NCBI GenBank assembly: GCA_037131955.1
Contig: JBAXQC010000045.1
Span: 1 to 24,355 of the forward strand
Reading direction: 5' to 3'
DNA length: 24,355 nucleotides
Origin: CAIMMJ01 sp037131955
GTDB taxonomy: Bacteria; Bacteroidota; Bacteroidia; UBA4408
A program made the translations under genes and the position numbers. Under the pieces are notes generated by a model. The model was given only the letters and a program-made list of their open reading frames with translations. It was not told the origin of the DNA and ran no database searches. Position 1 is the stretch's first letter. Each line of letters opens with the position of its first letter. Of this stretch, positions 8,894 through 17,380 are shown one piece after another.

Positions 8894-9920
8894 TTACAAT
8901 TTGTTCAATGGTATCATTAATACCTATTGAAATATCCCATTGGGGGAAATGAGCTCTCATTTTACTTAAATCACTATAATAACAAATATGATCTCCAATT
9001 CTATTTTGCTCAACATATTCATACACTTGTTTAATTCCAGTAAAACGCTCAGTAATCTCAAAAGCCTCTAAAATAGAACAGGTATTTTTTTTACCACCTC
9101 CTAAATTATAAACCTCACCATTCTTCGGATTTGATACAAAAAATTCCATAAATCTAACAATATCATAAGCATGTATATTATCACGAACTTGCTTTCCCTT
9201 ATATCCATAAATACAGTATTTCTTAGATTCTATATTGCATTTTACCAAATAACTTAAAAAGCCGTGTAATTCTACTCCGCTATGGTTTGGGCCAGTTAGG
9301 CATCCGCCTCTTAAACAAACAGTGGGCATATTAAAATACCTACCGTATTCTTGTACCATTATGTCAGCTGCAACTTTTGAAGCTCCAAAAAGTGAATGTT
9401 TGGACTGATCAATCGAAAAAGTTTCATTTATTCCATTTGCAAACAAAATATCTGCATAGTCCCACCTTGTTTTAAGTTCCTTTAATAAAATATGATTAGG
9501 AGCGTCTCCATATACTTTATTTGTACTCATAAAAATAAAGGGCGATTCTGGGCAAAACTTACGAGCTGCTTCGAGCAAATTTAAAGTACCAACTGCATTG
9601 GTTTCAAAATCATCAAATGGTATATCAGCTGCTTTATCATGACTGGGTTGAGCTGCAGCATGTACAATTACGTCTGGTTTGATTTTTTTAATTAATCCTA
9701 GTATACCATCTCTATCCCGAATATCTAATTCATGATGAGTGAAAAATTTAATGGAGTTTTCTAGCCGCTTTTGATTCCATCGTGTGTCTCCAGACGAACC
9801 AAAAAAGACTGCTCTTTGATTATTATCAAGACCATGAACCTTATATCCCAATGATGCAAAGTGTTCACATACTTCCGAACCAACTAATCCAGATGATCCT
9901 GTTATTAAAATTTTTTTCAA
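8862..9920 (-). CDS. NAD-dependent epimerase/dehydratase, CDP-tyvelose-epimerase-like, catalytic Tyr replaced by Phe
   Basis: A 352-residue extended SDR protein with cofactor motif TGSSGLVG (residues 7-14), acidic D32 after strand 2 (GLDNNQRAVFFGSSGDTRW), VHAAAQPSHD (86-95), MSTNKVYGDA (131-140), RGGCLTGPNHSG, KQVRDNIHAYD and YNLGGG. The overall pattern matches the CDP-tyvelose/paratose epimerase branch of the SDR superfamily. The usual YxxxK is FGASK: position 178 is Phe (codon TTT at 9389-9387) while the Lys is kept. It may act on a CDP-sugar through a different acid/base, or may be non-catalytic. It starts 24 bases after the preceding GT2 gene and overlaps the next GT2 gene. Confidence 0.9.
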   Translation of the reverse strand: MKKILITGSSGLVGSEVCEHFASLGYKVHGLDNNQRAVFFGSSGDTRWNQKRLENSIKFFTHHELDIRDRDGILGLIKKIKPDVIVHAAAQPSHDKAADIPFDDFETNAVGTLNLLEAARKFCPESPFIFMSTNKVYGDAPNHILLKELKTRWDYADILFANGINETFSIDQSKHSLFGASKVAADIMVQEYGRYFNMPTVCLRGGCLTGPNHSGVELHGFLSYLVKCNIESKKYCIYGYKGKQVRDNIHAYDIVRFMEFFVSNPKNGEVYNLGGGKKNTCSILEAFEITERFTGIKQVYEYVEQNRIGDHICYYSDLSKMRAHFPQWDISIGINDTIEQIVNAWKSRRSVN

Positions 9921-9944
9921 ATTATTTACTTTTTATACAAACCA

Positions 9945-10715
9945 CTATCTAAAATACTTGATTTTTAAACTCGATACTTTTCTTGCTATTCTAGTAATTA
10001 TTGAAGTATCAAAATGTCTTAACCTTTCAAGATTTTTGAAATCTTGTTTTAAAAACTTGAACTCATTATTAAATAGCGCCTCTTTATCTTTCATAGCAAC
10101 TTCAATATTTGATGAGCTTCCATTCATATAAAAGGAAGTTGTTATGATATCTACCTGTTGAAAGTTTGCATTATTTAAAAAACATCGAACAAAAAAAGCC
10201 CAGTCTGAAATAACAGAATAGTGCTCATAAAATCCATTCAGGTTCTCCAATAAAGATTTTTTTATAAATGTAGCTGGGTGTGGGATAAATGAGTGTTGGA
10301 AATAATAAAGTGAAATCGGTTCTGTAAAAGTGGAAATAAAACTTCTATTTTCATCAAATGCAAATAAACTTCCATAAACAATATCAGCAGGACAATTATC
10401 AATACATTTTATAACCTCATCCAATACGTTTTCATTGTATAAGTAATCACCAGAATTTAAAAAAAGACAATACTGACCACTGGCTTTTTTCCATCCTTTA
10501 TTCATAGCAGAATAAATTCCATCATCTTTTTGACTCTCCCAATATTTTAAATAACTTTTGTAATTATTTATTGTTTCTAAAGAGCCGTCAGAACTACCAC
10601 CATCGATAATGATATATTCAAATTGTTTGTTAGTTTGAGAGATTACAGAATTAATAGTTTTTTCAAGACCTAGCTTATTTTGATAATTAATGGTAATTAT
10701 AGATAATAATGTCAT
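9945..10715 (-). CDS. GT2-family glycosyltransferase (WcaA-type)
   Basis: A 256-residue GT-A glycosyltransferase with N terminus LSIITINYQNKLGLEKTI, the strand YIIIDGGSSDGS (residues 34-45), the block KDDGIYSAMNKGW (63-75) and a metal-site NSGD (87-90) in LFLNSGDY. The IDGGSSDGS...GIYSAMNKG combination is typical of GT2 enzymes from capsule and exopolysaccharide loci. It overlaps the preceding gene by 4 bases (ATGA), and the N-terminal 90 residues of the two align closely, so they look like a tandem duplication that has since diverged. The C-terminal third is basic with no membrane segment evident. Confidence 0.94.
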   Translation of the reverse strand: MTLLSIITINYQNKLGLEKTINSVISQTNKQFEYIIIDGGSSDGSLETINNYKSYLKYWESQKDDGIYSAMNKGWKKASGQYCLFLNSGDYLYNENVLDEVIKCIDNCPADIVYGSLFAFDENRSFISTFTEPISLYYFQHSFIPHPATFIKKSLLENLNGFYEHYSVISDWAFFVRCFLNNANFQQVDIITTSFYMNGSSSNIEVAMKDKEALFNNEFKFLKQDFKNLERLRHFDTSIITRIARKVSSLKIKYFR

Positions 10716-11599
10716 TTAAGTATTTTATTGAGCTTGAATTTTTGAAGTGTTCTATCAAAATGAAATACCCAATCAGTTTTAGAAAGTAATTGATAAATAT
10801 CTATATAACCAAAGGTTTGAAAAAGTACTTTACTTTTTAACCTCCTGAATAATTTTCCAGGAATTGAATTATATTTTTTAATCAAAAGTTTGTCGTCGTA
10901 GGAGGCATTTATTTGAAATTTTTTTAAAATATCTTCTGCTTCGTCATTATATTTATCCAAATGCTCAATAGTTTTTTGATTTAGACTTCTTAATCGAAAA
11001 CTACCTAGCGCAACAGGCACAAAATACAAATTTGAAAATTGAAAGAACCGACTCCATAATTCAAGATCAGAAGCAAACTTATACTTTGTTGATATATATC
11101 CGCCAGATTCATTCCAAAGTTTTCTGTTCCAAAAACAACCCTCCTGTTGTATATACTTATATTGCATATTCAAATAATGATATTTTGTCCAATTTGGCAA
11201 ACCGCCAAACCAAATCATTCTATTATATTCATCAATTTGATTTGGGAAACCGTTAATCCAGTTTAATTCTGGATGATCAATGAATAGCTCAGCAACAGTA
11301 AACAATGAATGAGCTTGAAGGATATCATCAGAGTTAATATATGTCATTATTTCGCCCGAACTTTTGTCAAAACCCTTTTGAATTGCATGATACATACCAC
11401 TATCCTTTTCGCTAACCCAATAAAAAAGTTGTTTACTATACTTCTGTATTACTTCAATAGATCCATCAGTACTGCCTCCATCAATTATGATATATTCTAA
11501 ATTTGGATACTTTTGATTTAAAACAGATTGAATCGTTTTTTCAATAAAATTAACTTGATTAAAATTTGGTGTAACAACTGTGATTTTTGGATAATTCAT
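10712..11599 (-). CDS. GT2-family glycosyltransferase
   Basis: A 295-residue GT-A enzyme: KITVVTPNFNQVNFIEKTI at the N terminus, YIIIDGGSTDGS (residues 36-47), EKDSGMYHAIQKGF (64-77) and metal-site NSDD (89-92) in TYINSDDI. A later ASDLELWSRFF segment supplies the acceptor-side acidic motif (ED/ELW type). It overlaps its neighbours on both sides by 4 bases (ATGA), part of a run of four genes joined this way (12567-13709, 11596-12570, this gene, 9945-10715). It is the apparent paralogue of the following GT2 gene. Donor sugar unknown. Confidence 0.94.
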   Translation of the reverse strand: MNYPKITVVTPNFNQVNFIEKTIQSVLNQKYPNLEYIIIDGGSTDGSIEVIQKYSKQLFYWVSEKDSGMYHAIQKGFDKSSGEIMTYINSDDILQAHSLFTVAELFIDHPELNWINGFPNQIDEYNRMIWFGGLPNWTKYHYLNMQYKYIQQEGCFWNRKLWNESGGYISTKYKFASDLELWSRFFQFSNLYFVPVALGSFRLRSLNQKTIEHLDKYNDEAEDILKKFQINASYDDKLLIKKYNSIPGKLFRRLKSKVLFQTFGYIDIYQLLSKTDWVFHFDRTLQKFKLNKILK

Positions 11600-12570
11600 A
11601 ATGATTTAAGATCAAGAGCAATCTGGTTGATCTTTTTATAATTAGTATTACTTATTAGACCAAATAACTTATAACTCAATAGAATTCTCTCTAATATAAG
11701 TTTATTTACAGAATGATTAATTATAAGAAATTTTATTAGTCGAAGAATATTAATTACACCAACACGAAACCTAATATCAAATCTTTTACTACAATAATCG
11801 ATATAATTCCAATAACATTCTAAAATTTTATACGCTCTTTGATGCCCTTCTGTTAATCGTATCAAATATGTTTTAGTTAAACGAGAAGGAGATATATAAT
11901 GTTTAAAAAAAAGTCTTTCATCATAATAAAGCGTAAATCCTTTTAATAAAACCCTAGAACATATTTCGCTATCACCACCAGAATCTAATTCACTTCCTTT
12001 TCTATCAGTTAACAAAGATAAACCTGCATCAAATATCATTTTAAATATAGATTGTCGAATTATCATTCCGCTGCCCCATAAATATTTTCTAAATGAGGCA
12101 TCACCCGAAAATTGCAGTTGCTTTCCAACTGCATAAGAGCTTTTTTCATTTTCAAACCAATCTGGAAAATATATATCATTGTCAGTAACAGCTACACTTT
12201 GCCCTCCTAGTACACCAATGTCATTTCTTCTTTCAAGCAAATTATATGCAACCATCAAGTAGTCTTTATTAATCCAATTATCATCATCACAAAATACCAA
12301 ATACTTGTATTTTGCAATTTTAGCACCACAAACTCTAGCAGCTGATAATCCTGGATTTTTTTCCGTAACAACAATTAAGTTAAATTTTGAATTAATTTTA
12401 ATCCAAAATTCTGACGCTAGCATTACAGTATTGTCTGTACAATTATTATCAACTAGAATTAATTCTATTTGAAATTCCGAGGGTATTTCTAATTCAGAAA
12501 GAGCTTGTAAAGTGGATAGAATTCGAGATTCACTATTATAACAACAAATAATTATTGAAAAGCCATTCAT
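11596..12570 (-). CDS. GT2-family glycosyltransferase
   Basis: A 324-residue GT-A glycosyltransferase. It starts MNGFSIIICCYNSESRI, has the strand LILVDNNCTDNT (residues 37-48), the block NPGLSAARVCGA (72-83) and a metal-binding DDD at 95-97 (LVFCDDDNW). GGDSEICSRVLLKGF in the middle is the conserved acceptor-side acidic motif of this GT2 subgroup. The C terminus is rich in Lys, Leu and Ile and may lie against the membrane. It is joined to both neighbours by 4-base ATGA overlaps, so translation is probably coupled. The substrate is not identifiable. Confidence 0.93.
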   Translation of the reverse strand: MNGFSIIICCYNSESRILSTLQALSELEIPSEFQIELILVDNNCTDNTVMLASEFWIKINSKFNLIVVTEKNPGLSAARVCGAKIAKYKYLVFCDDDNWINKDYLMVAYNLLERRNDIGVLGGQSVAVTDNDIYFPDWFENEKSSYAVGKQLQFSGDASFRKYLWGSGMIIRQSIFKMIFDAGLSLLTDRKGSELDSGGDSEICSRVLLKGFTLYYDERLFFKHYISPSRLTKTYLIRLTEGHQRAYKILECYWNYIDYCSKRFDIRFRVGVINILRLIKFLIINHSVNKLILERILLSYKLFGLISNTNYKKINQIALDLKSL

Positions 12571-13709
12571 GCTCCTGACAATTCTAAATAGATTTTTCGA
12601 TGAGAGTTAAGATCAACTTTTTTTAACACTTTATTTCTTGCTAAAATCCCAAGATCAGCCCACTCAATTCTTCGATCCCAAGCCCTGTTTAAAGCATGAT
12701 TCAAATATTTTATATTATTTGATTCAGCTATAAATCCATTAACATTATCATCAATTAATTCTGCATTCCCTCCAACATTAGTAACTACTGCAGTTCTACC
12801 GCAATGCATAGCTTCAATTAAAGCTAATGGGGTGCCCTCAGCAAAGGATGGTAAAATTAATAAATGATTAGATTTCCAAACTTCTCTTATATCATCAGAA
12901 CTTCCTTTAAGAAATACTTTTTTTTCTAAACCGTAAAATAAAATTAGCTCTTCTAAATAGTCAATATCAGGCCCACTTCCATAAAAATTTAGTATCCAGT
13001 TTCTATTTTTCCAAACCTCTGATGCTAAAGTCTGAATTAGCATATCTTGTCCTTTATAATAAACATCAAGACGCGCTACTACAGCAAAATTGAAATTATC
13101 ATTAACTGAAGGATATGGTTCAATTTCTGAATTTTTGAGATTAATTGGATTAGATACTATTTCAAAATTTTCAAGTTTGGAAACTATGTTTCTTTTTACT
13201 GTTTCCATATTTCTATTAGAAACAAAAAAGATTTTTCTACAATCTTCAAAAATTTTCTTTGCTGCCTTTCGATGTTGATTATTCAATACAGAATTTTCAA
13301 AATTAAATTGCTGAATAATAAAGTAAGGTATATTTAGGTTTTGTATTAAATACATTAGTCCTGGATGATAAATACAGTCGTATGGGCCGCCCATACTAAT
13401 ACATATAGAGTCTGGTTTTTCATTTTCGATCCAATTCCAAACAGTATCTTTCTTTTTAAAAGAAATAAAAGGAAATATTTTTGAAACGACTTTTAAAATA
13501 AAATTATTTGAATGAATTTTTTTTCGAAAATAAAACTGAGCTCCTTTATTTATCAGCATCTTATGTTTAGGGTGAATTTCGGGCCATTCCAAAACATTAA
13601 TAATAACCTTATTATTGTTTTGTAAAGCTTCATTAGCAACCTTTGACCATAACTCTTCGCTACCGCCCCAAGCAAATCCTTCCATCAATGATATAAATGC
13701 CAACTTCAT
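12567..13709 (-). CDS. GT4-family glycosyltransferase
   Basis: A 380-residue GT-B enzyme. The N terminus MKLAFISLMEGFAWGGSEEL carries the Gly-Gly-Ser-Glu motif near residue 15 seen in many GT4 proteins. The donor domain begins at FNFAVVARLDVYYKGQDML (206-224), with NFYGSGPD (241-248) and the full EX7E motif EGTPLALIE (E291 and E299), followed by AMHCGRTAVVTNVGGNAE. All catalytic landmarks are present. It is the first gene after the 113-base gap at 13710-13822, the widest within the cluster, so it could mark an internal joint between gene blocks. No TAnnTTTG box was found in that gap, so read-through from upstream is likely. Confidence 0.94.
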   Translation of the reverse strand: MKLAFISLMEGFAWGGSEELWSKVANEALQNNNKVIINVLEWPEIHPKHKMLINKGAQFYFRKKIHSNNFILKVVSKIFPFISFKKKDTVWNWIENEKPDSICISMGGPYDCIYHPGLMYLIQNLNIPYFIIQQFNFENSVLNNQHRKAAKKIFEDCRKIFFVSNRNMETVKRNIVSKLENFEIVSNPINLKNSEIEPYPSVNDNFNFAVVARLDVYYKGQDMLIQTLASEVWKNRNWILNFYGSGPDIDYLEELILFYGLEKKVFLKGSSDDIREVWKSNHLLILPSFAEGTPLALIEAMHCGRTAVVTNVGGNAELIDDNVNGFIAESNNIKYLNHALNRAWDRRIEWADLGILARNKVLKKVDLNSHRKIYLELSGA

Positions 13710-13822
13710 AAACTAAAATTATTTTATTTAAATATTTTTTAGATCATTTAAAATTAAGCTTGGCGAGGGAATCCATTATGAAGACTCTTAAATCTTTTCA
13801 TAGAAAACACTAAAACATCTAT

Positions 13823-14707
13823 TTAAAAATTAAGGAAAGGTATTGGCCAAAAAAATATTTTGAAAAATATTTTAAGAAATACAACTCTATCAAAGCGGCC
13901 TAAATATCTTTCTATTTGCGCCTTAGAATCTAATAGCATCTTGAATTTATAAATAAAATTGTATTTAGGAATTAATGCTTTTTTCATTTCAAATAACTCA
14001 ATTAAAGAATTGACTGAATTATTTTCTTTAAAAATATTTGAATCATGCTGCCTGTAGCTAACCAAGGTTTGATTTAAATAGTAAAAAGATGATTTGGTAG
14101 CAATTCTCAACCATAAATCCCAATCACATAAATATTTAAGACGAACATTAAACATGCCTATTTCATCTATGACATTTCTTCTTACTAACACAGATGGCAT
14201 ACATACTATATTCCAATTATTAAAAAGAAAATCAGAAATTGAATTTCTTTCTTGCAATTCAGATTTCCTAAGAAACTTATCATTTCCTAATATATCTATA
14301 CCCCAATGATAATTTTTTGTAATTATTCCATACTCATTAATAGTTCTTACTGAACTATGAACAAGTCCAACTGAGCTATACTTGTTTAAGATTTTCACTT
14401 TTTCGCTTATACATCTTTCTAGCATAATATCATCGTCGCTAAAAATATGTATAAACTCTCCTGTACATTTCTCGATGGCTAAATTATGATTTGCAACTAC
14501 TCCAAGGTTGATTTGGTTTTTAAAATATAAAATTCTTTCGTCTTTGAAGTTTTGAACAACGATTCCAGTATCATCTGTGGAATTATTATCGGAGATTATA
14601 ATTTCAATGTCATTATAATCTTGATTTAGAATACTTTCTATACTTTCTTTTAGGTAAAATGATCTATTATAAGTAGGTATAATAATAGAAACTCTGCCCT
14701 TTTTCAC
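13823..14707 (-). CDS. GT2-family glycosyltransferase
   Basis: A 294-residue GT-A glycosyltransferase with VSIIIPTYNRSFYLKESI at the N terminus, IEIIISDNNSTDDT (residues 34-47), NLGVVANHNLAI (67-78) and a metal-binding DDD at 91-93 (IFSDDDIM). The later YLCDWDLWLRIA segment is the acceptor-side motif with WDLWLR typical of capsule GT2 enzymes. The last 25 residues are hydrophobic and aromatic (FLKIFFKIFFWPIPF), possibly an interfacial membrane anchor. It begins 1 base after the FAD enzyme gene and ends at the 113-base gap. Specificity unknown. Confidence 0.93.
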   Translation of the reverse strand: MKKGRVSIIIPTYNRSFYLKESIESILNQDYNDIEIIISDNNSTDDTGIVVQNFKDERILYFKNQINLGVVANHNLAIEKCTGEFIHIFSDDDIMLERCISEKVKILNKYSSVGLVHSSVRTINEYGIITKNYHWGIDILGNDKFLRKSELQERNSISDFLFNNWNIVCMPSVLVRRNVIDEIGMFNVRLKYLCDWDLWLRIATKSSFYYLNQTLVSYRQHDSNIFKENNSVNSLIELFEMKKALIPKYNFIYKFKMLLDSKAQIERYLGRFDRVVFLKIFFKIFFWPIPFLNF

Positions 14708-14708
14708 T

Positions 14709-16052
14709 TTATCCTTTAAGACTTTTCCCTCTCATAATACAATCATCTGTCCAGTAATATTTCCATTCGGCAAATCTTCCTGCCAATTGAAGTTGTGTTG
14801 TACAAGAAGATTTAAAATTATCCCAATTAGTCATAGGATTTAAATCCTGTTCATTTCTTTCTAAACCAAAATTGGAAAGATAGTCAAGAATATGATTAAG
14901 GGCGGCTTTTCTTTGATGATCAAAAATAACATTCGCCCACTTAACAAATTTGGTATGCATACTCGTTATTTTTGAGCTGTCTTGCAAAATCCCCATTTCA
15001 ATAAGTTCCAAAGTTACTTTTTGAACAATGGAATCAATAGGCTCTGTGATTGGCTTGTATTTTGAAAAATAAACTTCGACCTGAATTCCTGTATGGCCTT
15101 CCGGGGCATTTTCAGGTGAAAGTAATTCGGTACAATTTATTCGAGTACAGTATTTATCTAAATCATATACGTACATCCAGTTGTATTTTAATGAAGTAGG
15201 ATGGTTTGCAGTTATATTAATCAATAAAACTGATGAACAAGACAATTGTAAAGCTGATTCTTTTACGCTTATTGGGGCGTCGCTTTGAGATATTAGTTCT
15301 GGTAATGGAATTGTAATTATTAATTTTTCATACTCAACTGATGAACCATCATTAAAGCAAATCTCTTTATTTTTAAATGAAATTGATTCCATATTTTTAT
15401 TAATATGAACATTCATTCCATTTCTTATCTTATTAGTATATGAATAATACCCCCCCTTAATTGGATACCGAACTTTACTTATATAGTGTGTTTGTTTTTC
15501 GGGTGATTTAAGATACCCACTTCTAACATCTTCTATATCTGGGTAAAAAACACGTTCTCCTACCCAATCTGAGGTTAGTAAAGCAGGATCAACTGTCCAA
15601 TATTTCAAAGTGTATGCTCTAGGAAATGTATTGTAAAATGTTTCGCCGAAGGCCGCTTTTAACCATTCAGCATAATTTCTTGGTGAAAAATCATTATTAA
15701 ATTTTTCTCTTGCTACTAGAAAATCATTAAAACATTTCTCTTTTAATGGGTGAGGAAGTACAAATAAATTTGATTGCGCGGGATGTGGTATCCAGATTCC
15801 ATGATAATAACTTGCTGTTTCAACTGGATATTCCGAATATTCATGATCAGTATTTTCTGCAAATAGGTTTTTTACATATTCATTTTTTGTGAAAGAAACA
15901 TGGGGACCTTCATCCCAAGTAAATCCATTTATTTTCTCTGAATAAATATGACCTCCAACAAATGCATTCTTTTCATATACAATGCAATCTTCATGACCAA
16001 GATGAAAAGAAGCACTAATTCCTGACAAGCCAGCTCCCAAAATTGTGTACAC
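14709..16052 (-). CDS. FAD-dependent amine-oxidase-like protein of polysaccharide clusters
   Basis: A 447-residue protein starting with the dinucleotide-binding motif YTILGAGLSGISASFHL (GxGxxG, residues 6-11), the acidic end of strand 2 in VYEKNAFVGGH (29-39, with the GG motif) and WDEGPHVSFT. Mid-protein PIKGGYYSYTNKI and a conserved EKLIITIPLPEL match the substrate/FAD half of the flavin amine oxidase and protoporphyrinogen-oxidase superfamily, which also includes UDP-galactopyranose mutase by fold. It lacks sequences I would recognise as a true mutase. Its place between the ABC ATPase and the glycosyltransferases suggests it modifies a nucleotide sugar or the glycan. The reaction is unknown. 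Confidence 0.85.
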   Translation of the reverse strand: MYTILGAGLSGISASFHLGHEDCIVYEKNAFVGGHIYSEKINGFTWDEGPHVSFTKNEYVKNLFAENTDHEYSEYPVETASYYHGIWIPHPAQSNLFVLPHPLKEKCFNDFLVAREKFNNDFSPRNYAEWLKAAFGETFYNTFPRAYTLKYWTVDPALLTSDWVGERVFYPDIEDVRSGYLKSPEKQTHYISKVRYPIKGGYYSYTNKIRNGMNVHINKNMESISFKNKEICFNDGSSVEYEKLIITIPLPELISQSDAPISVKESALQLSCSSVLLINITANHPTSLKYNWMYVYDLDKYCTRINCTELLSPENAPEGHTGIQVEVYFSKYKPITEPIDSIVQKVTLELIEMGILQDSSKITSMHTKFVKWANVIFDHQRKAALNHILDYLSNFGLERNEQDLNPMTNWDNFKSSCTTQLQLAGRFAEWKYYWTDDCIMRGKSLKG

Positions 16053-16075
16053 TTAAATAATCTGATTATTAAATT

Positions 16076-17368
16076 TTAATAAGAAATCTGTACATCACGG
16101 AAATTAATTTTACCCCAATTCCTATCCCAAACAGTTATCATTTCACTTTTGCTATTATTTGCGAATGCAATTTCAAAAAATAATGTTTTTGTAACATGAT
16201 CGAAATCCTGAAATCCTGTAATTTCATTCCCTATTCCAACTGAGAAATCAAAATAATACTGCCCTTTTGCGAGTTGATGATTATTAAATGTAATTTTTAA
16301 CATTTTAACCTCTCCTTCGTTTATTTCAAATTTACTTTCACTAAAAAATACACCTACTGTTGTTTCTTCGATTGTACTAATGCCAACGGCAATCCTGAAT
16401 TGAGATATTGACTTATTACCTTTTAACAAAATAAAAAAACTTATAGGATCATCAACTGCATATTGGTTTCCTATTTGAGGGTTTAAAAATTCAATATAAT
16501 TAAATTCAATATTTCTATTGTGATTAAATAATCTAAACTCATCATGCAAATCAATAGCAAATTTTGTATTAAATTCAATCATATTATTGATGTAGTAATC
16601 AACGACTTGATCAGAATTACCCAAAAAATCAATTTTTCCATTCAAAAGCATAATCCCTTTTGTACAAAGATTTCTAACTGAAGGCATATTATGACTAACA
16701 AATAAAACAGTCCTTCCTGCAACTTCACTTACATTCTTCATTTTGCCTAGTGCCTTTTTCTGAAAGTCTAAGTCACCCACAGCCAATACTTCATCTACAA
16801 TTAAAATCTCAGGTTCTAAATGAGCCGCTACAGCAAATGCCAAACGTACATACATGCCGCTACTGTAACGTTTTACTGGGGTATCGATATATCGTTCAAC
16901 CCCACTAAAATCTACTATTTCATCAAACTTAGATTGTATTTCACGTTTGGTCATTCCCAAAATCGCGCCATTCAAAAAAATATTTTCTCGGCCTGTTAAT
17001 TCCGGATGAAAGCCAGTTCCCACTTCTAACAAAGAAGCAATTCTTCCTTTAACCTTAACTGACCCTGTTGTGGGAGTAGTTGTTTTAGAAAGAATTTTTA
17101 ATAGTGTTGATTTGCCAGCACCATTTCTGCCAATTATACCCAATACTTCTCCAGCTTTTACTTCAAAATTGATGTCTCTTAATGCCCAAACATAATCGCT
17201 TTCACCCTTTGTACTTCTATCATTTACTTCACCGATTTGCAAATACGGATCTTCTTTACCACGAGTTTTATACCACCATCTTTTAAGATCGTGGCTGAGT
17301 GTTCCAGTCCCAACATCCCCTAACCGATATTGTTTAGATAAATTTTCTACTTTAATAACTGTGCTCAT
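16076..17368 (-). CDS. Polysaccharide ABC exporter ATPase with C-terminal glycan-binding-like domain (Wzt-like)
   Basis: The ATPase half (residues 1 to about 265) has Walker A GRNGAGKST (80-88), signature YSSGM (168-172), Walker B ILIVDE (188-193) and the switch histidine H226 (VSHN). The insert between strands 1 and 2 (about 20-60) and the VGTGFHPELTGRENI motif are typical of TagH/Wzt ATPases. About 150 further residues form a beta-rich domain resembling the Wzt C-terminal domain, which in E. coli O8/O9a reads the capped non-reducing end of the O-chain before export. It follows the permease gene after 12 bases and powers transport of a lipid-linked glycan across the inner membrane. That the C-terminal domain binds the cluster's own glycan is inference. 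Confidence 0.93.
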   Translation of the reverse strand: MSTVIKVENLSKQYRLGDVGTGTLSHDLKRWWYKTRGKEDPYLQIGEVNDRSTKGESDYVWALRDINFEVKAGEVLGIIGRNGAGKSTLLKILSKTTTPTTGSVKVKGRIASLLEVGTGFHPELTGRENIFLNGAILGMTKREIQSKFDEIVDFSGVERYIDTPVKRYSSGMYVRLAFAVAAHLEPEILIVDEVLAVGDLDFQKKALGKMKNVSEVAGRTVLFVSHNMPSVRNLCTKGIMLLNGKIDFLGNSDQVVDYYINNMIEFNTKFAIDLHDEFRLFNHNRNIEFNYIEFLNPQIGNQYAVDDPISFFILLKGNKSISQFRIAVGISTIEETTVGVFFSESKFEINEGEVKMLKITFNNHQLAKGQYYFDFSVGIGNEITGFQDFDHVTKTLFFEIAFANNSKSEMITVWDRNWGKINFRDVQISY

Positions 17369-17380
17369 ATAAATTGGGCA

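Noticed and set aside
13710..13822. 113-base gap containing a 15-codon minus-strand frame (13754-13801, MKRFKSLHNGFPRQA)
   Set aside because: The frame is too short to support, with no family match recognised. No TAnnTTTG box or strong hairpin was seen, so neither a promoter, a terminator nor a small gene is called.
14709..16052. Calling the FAD enzyme UDP-galactopyranose mutase (glf)
   Set aside because: The N-terminal FAD motif is shared by a wide superfamily, and the following sequence (WDEGPHVSF and later parts) does not match the mutase patterns I know.
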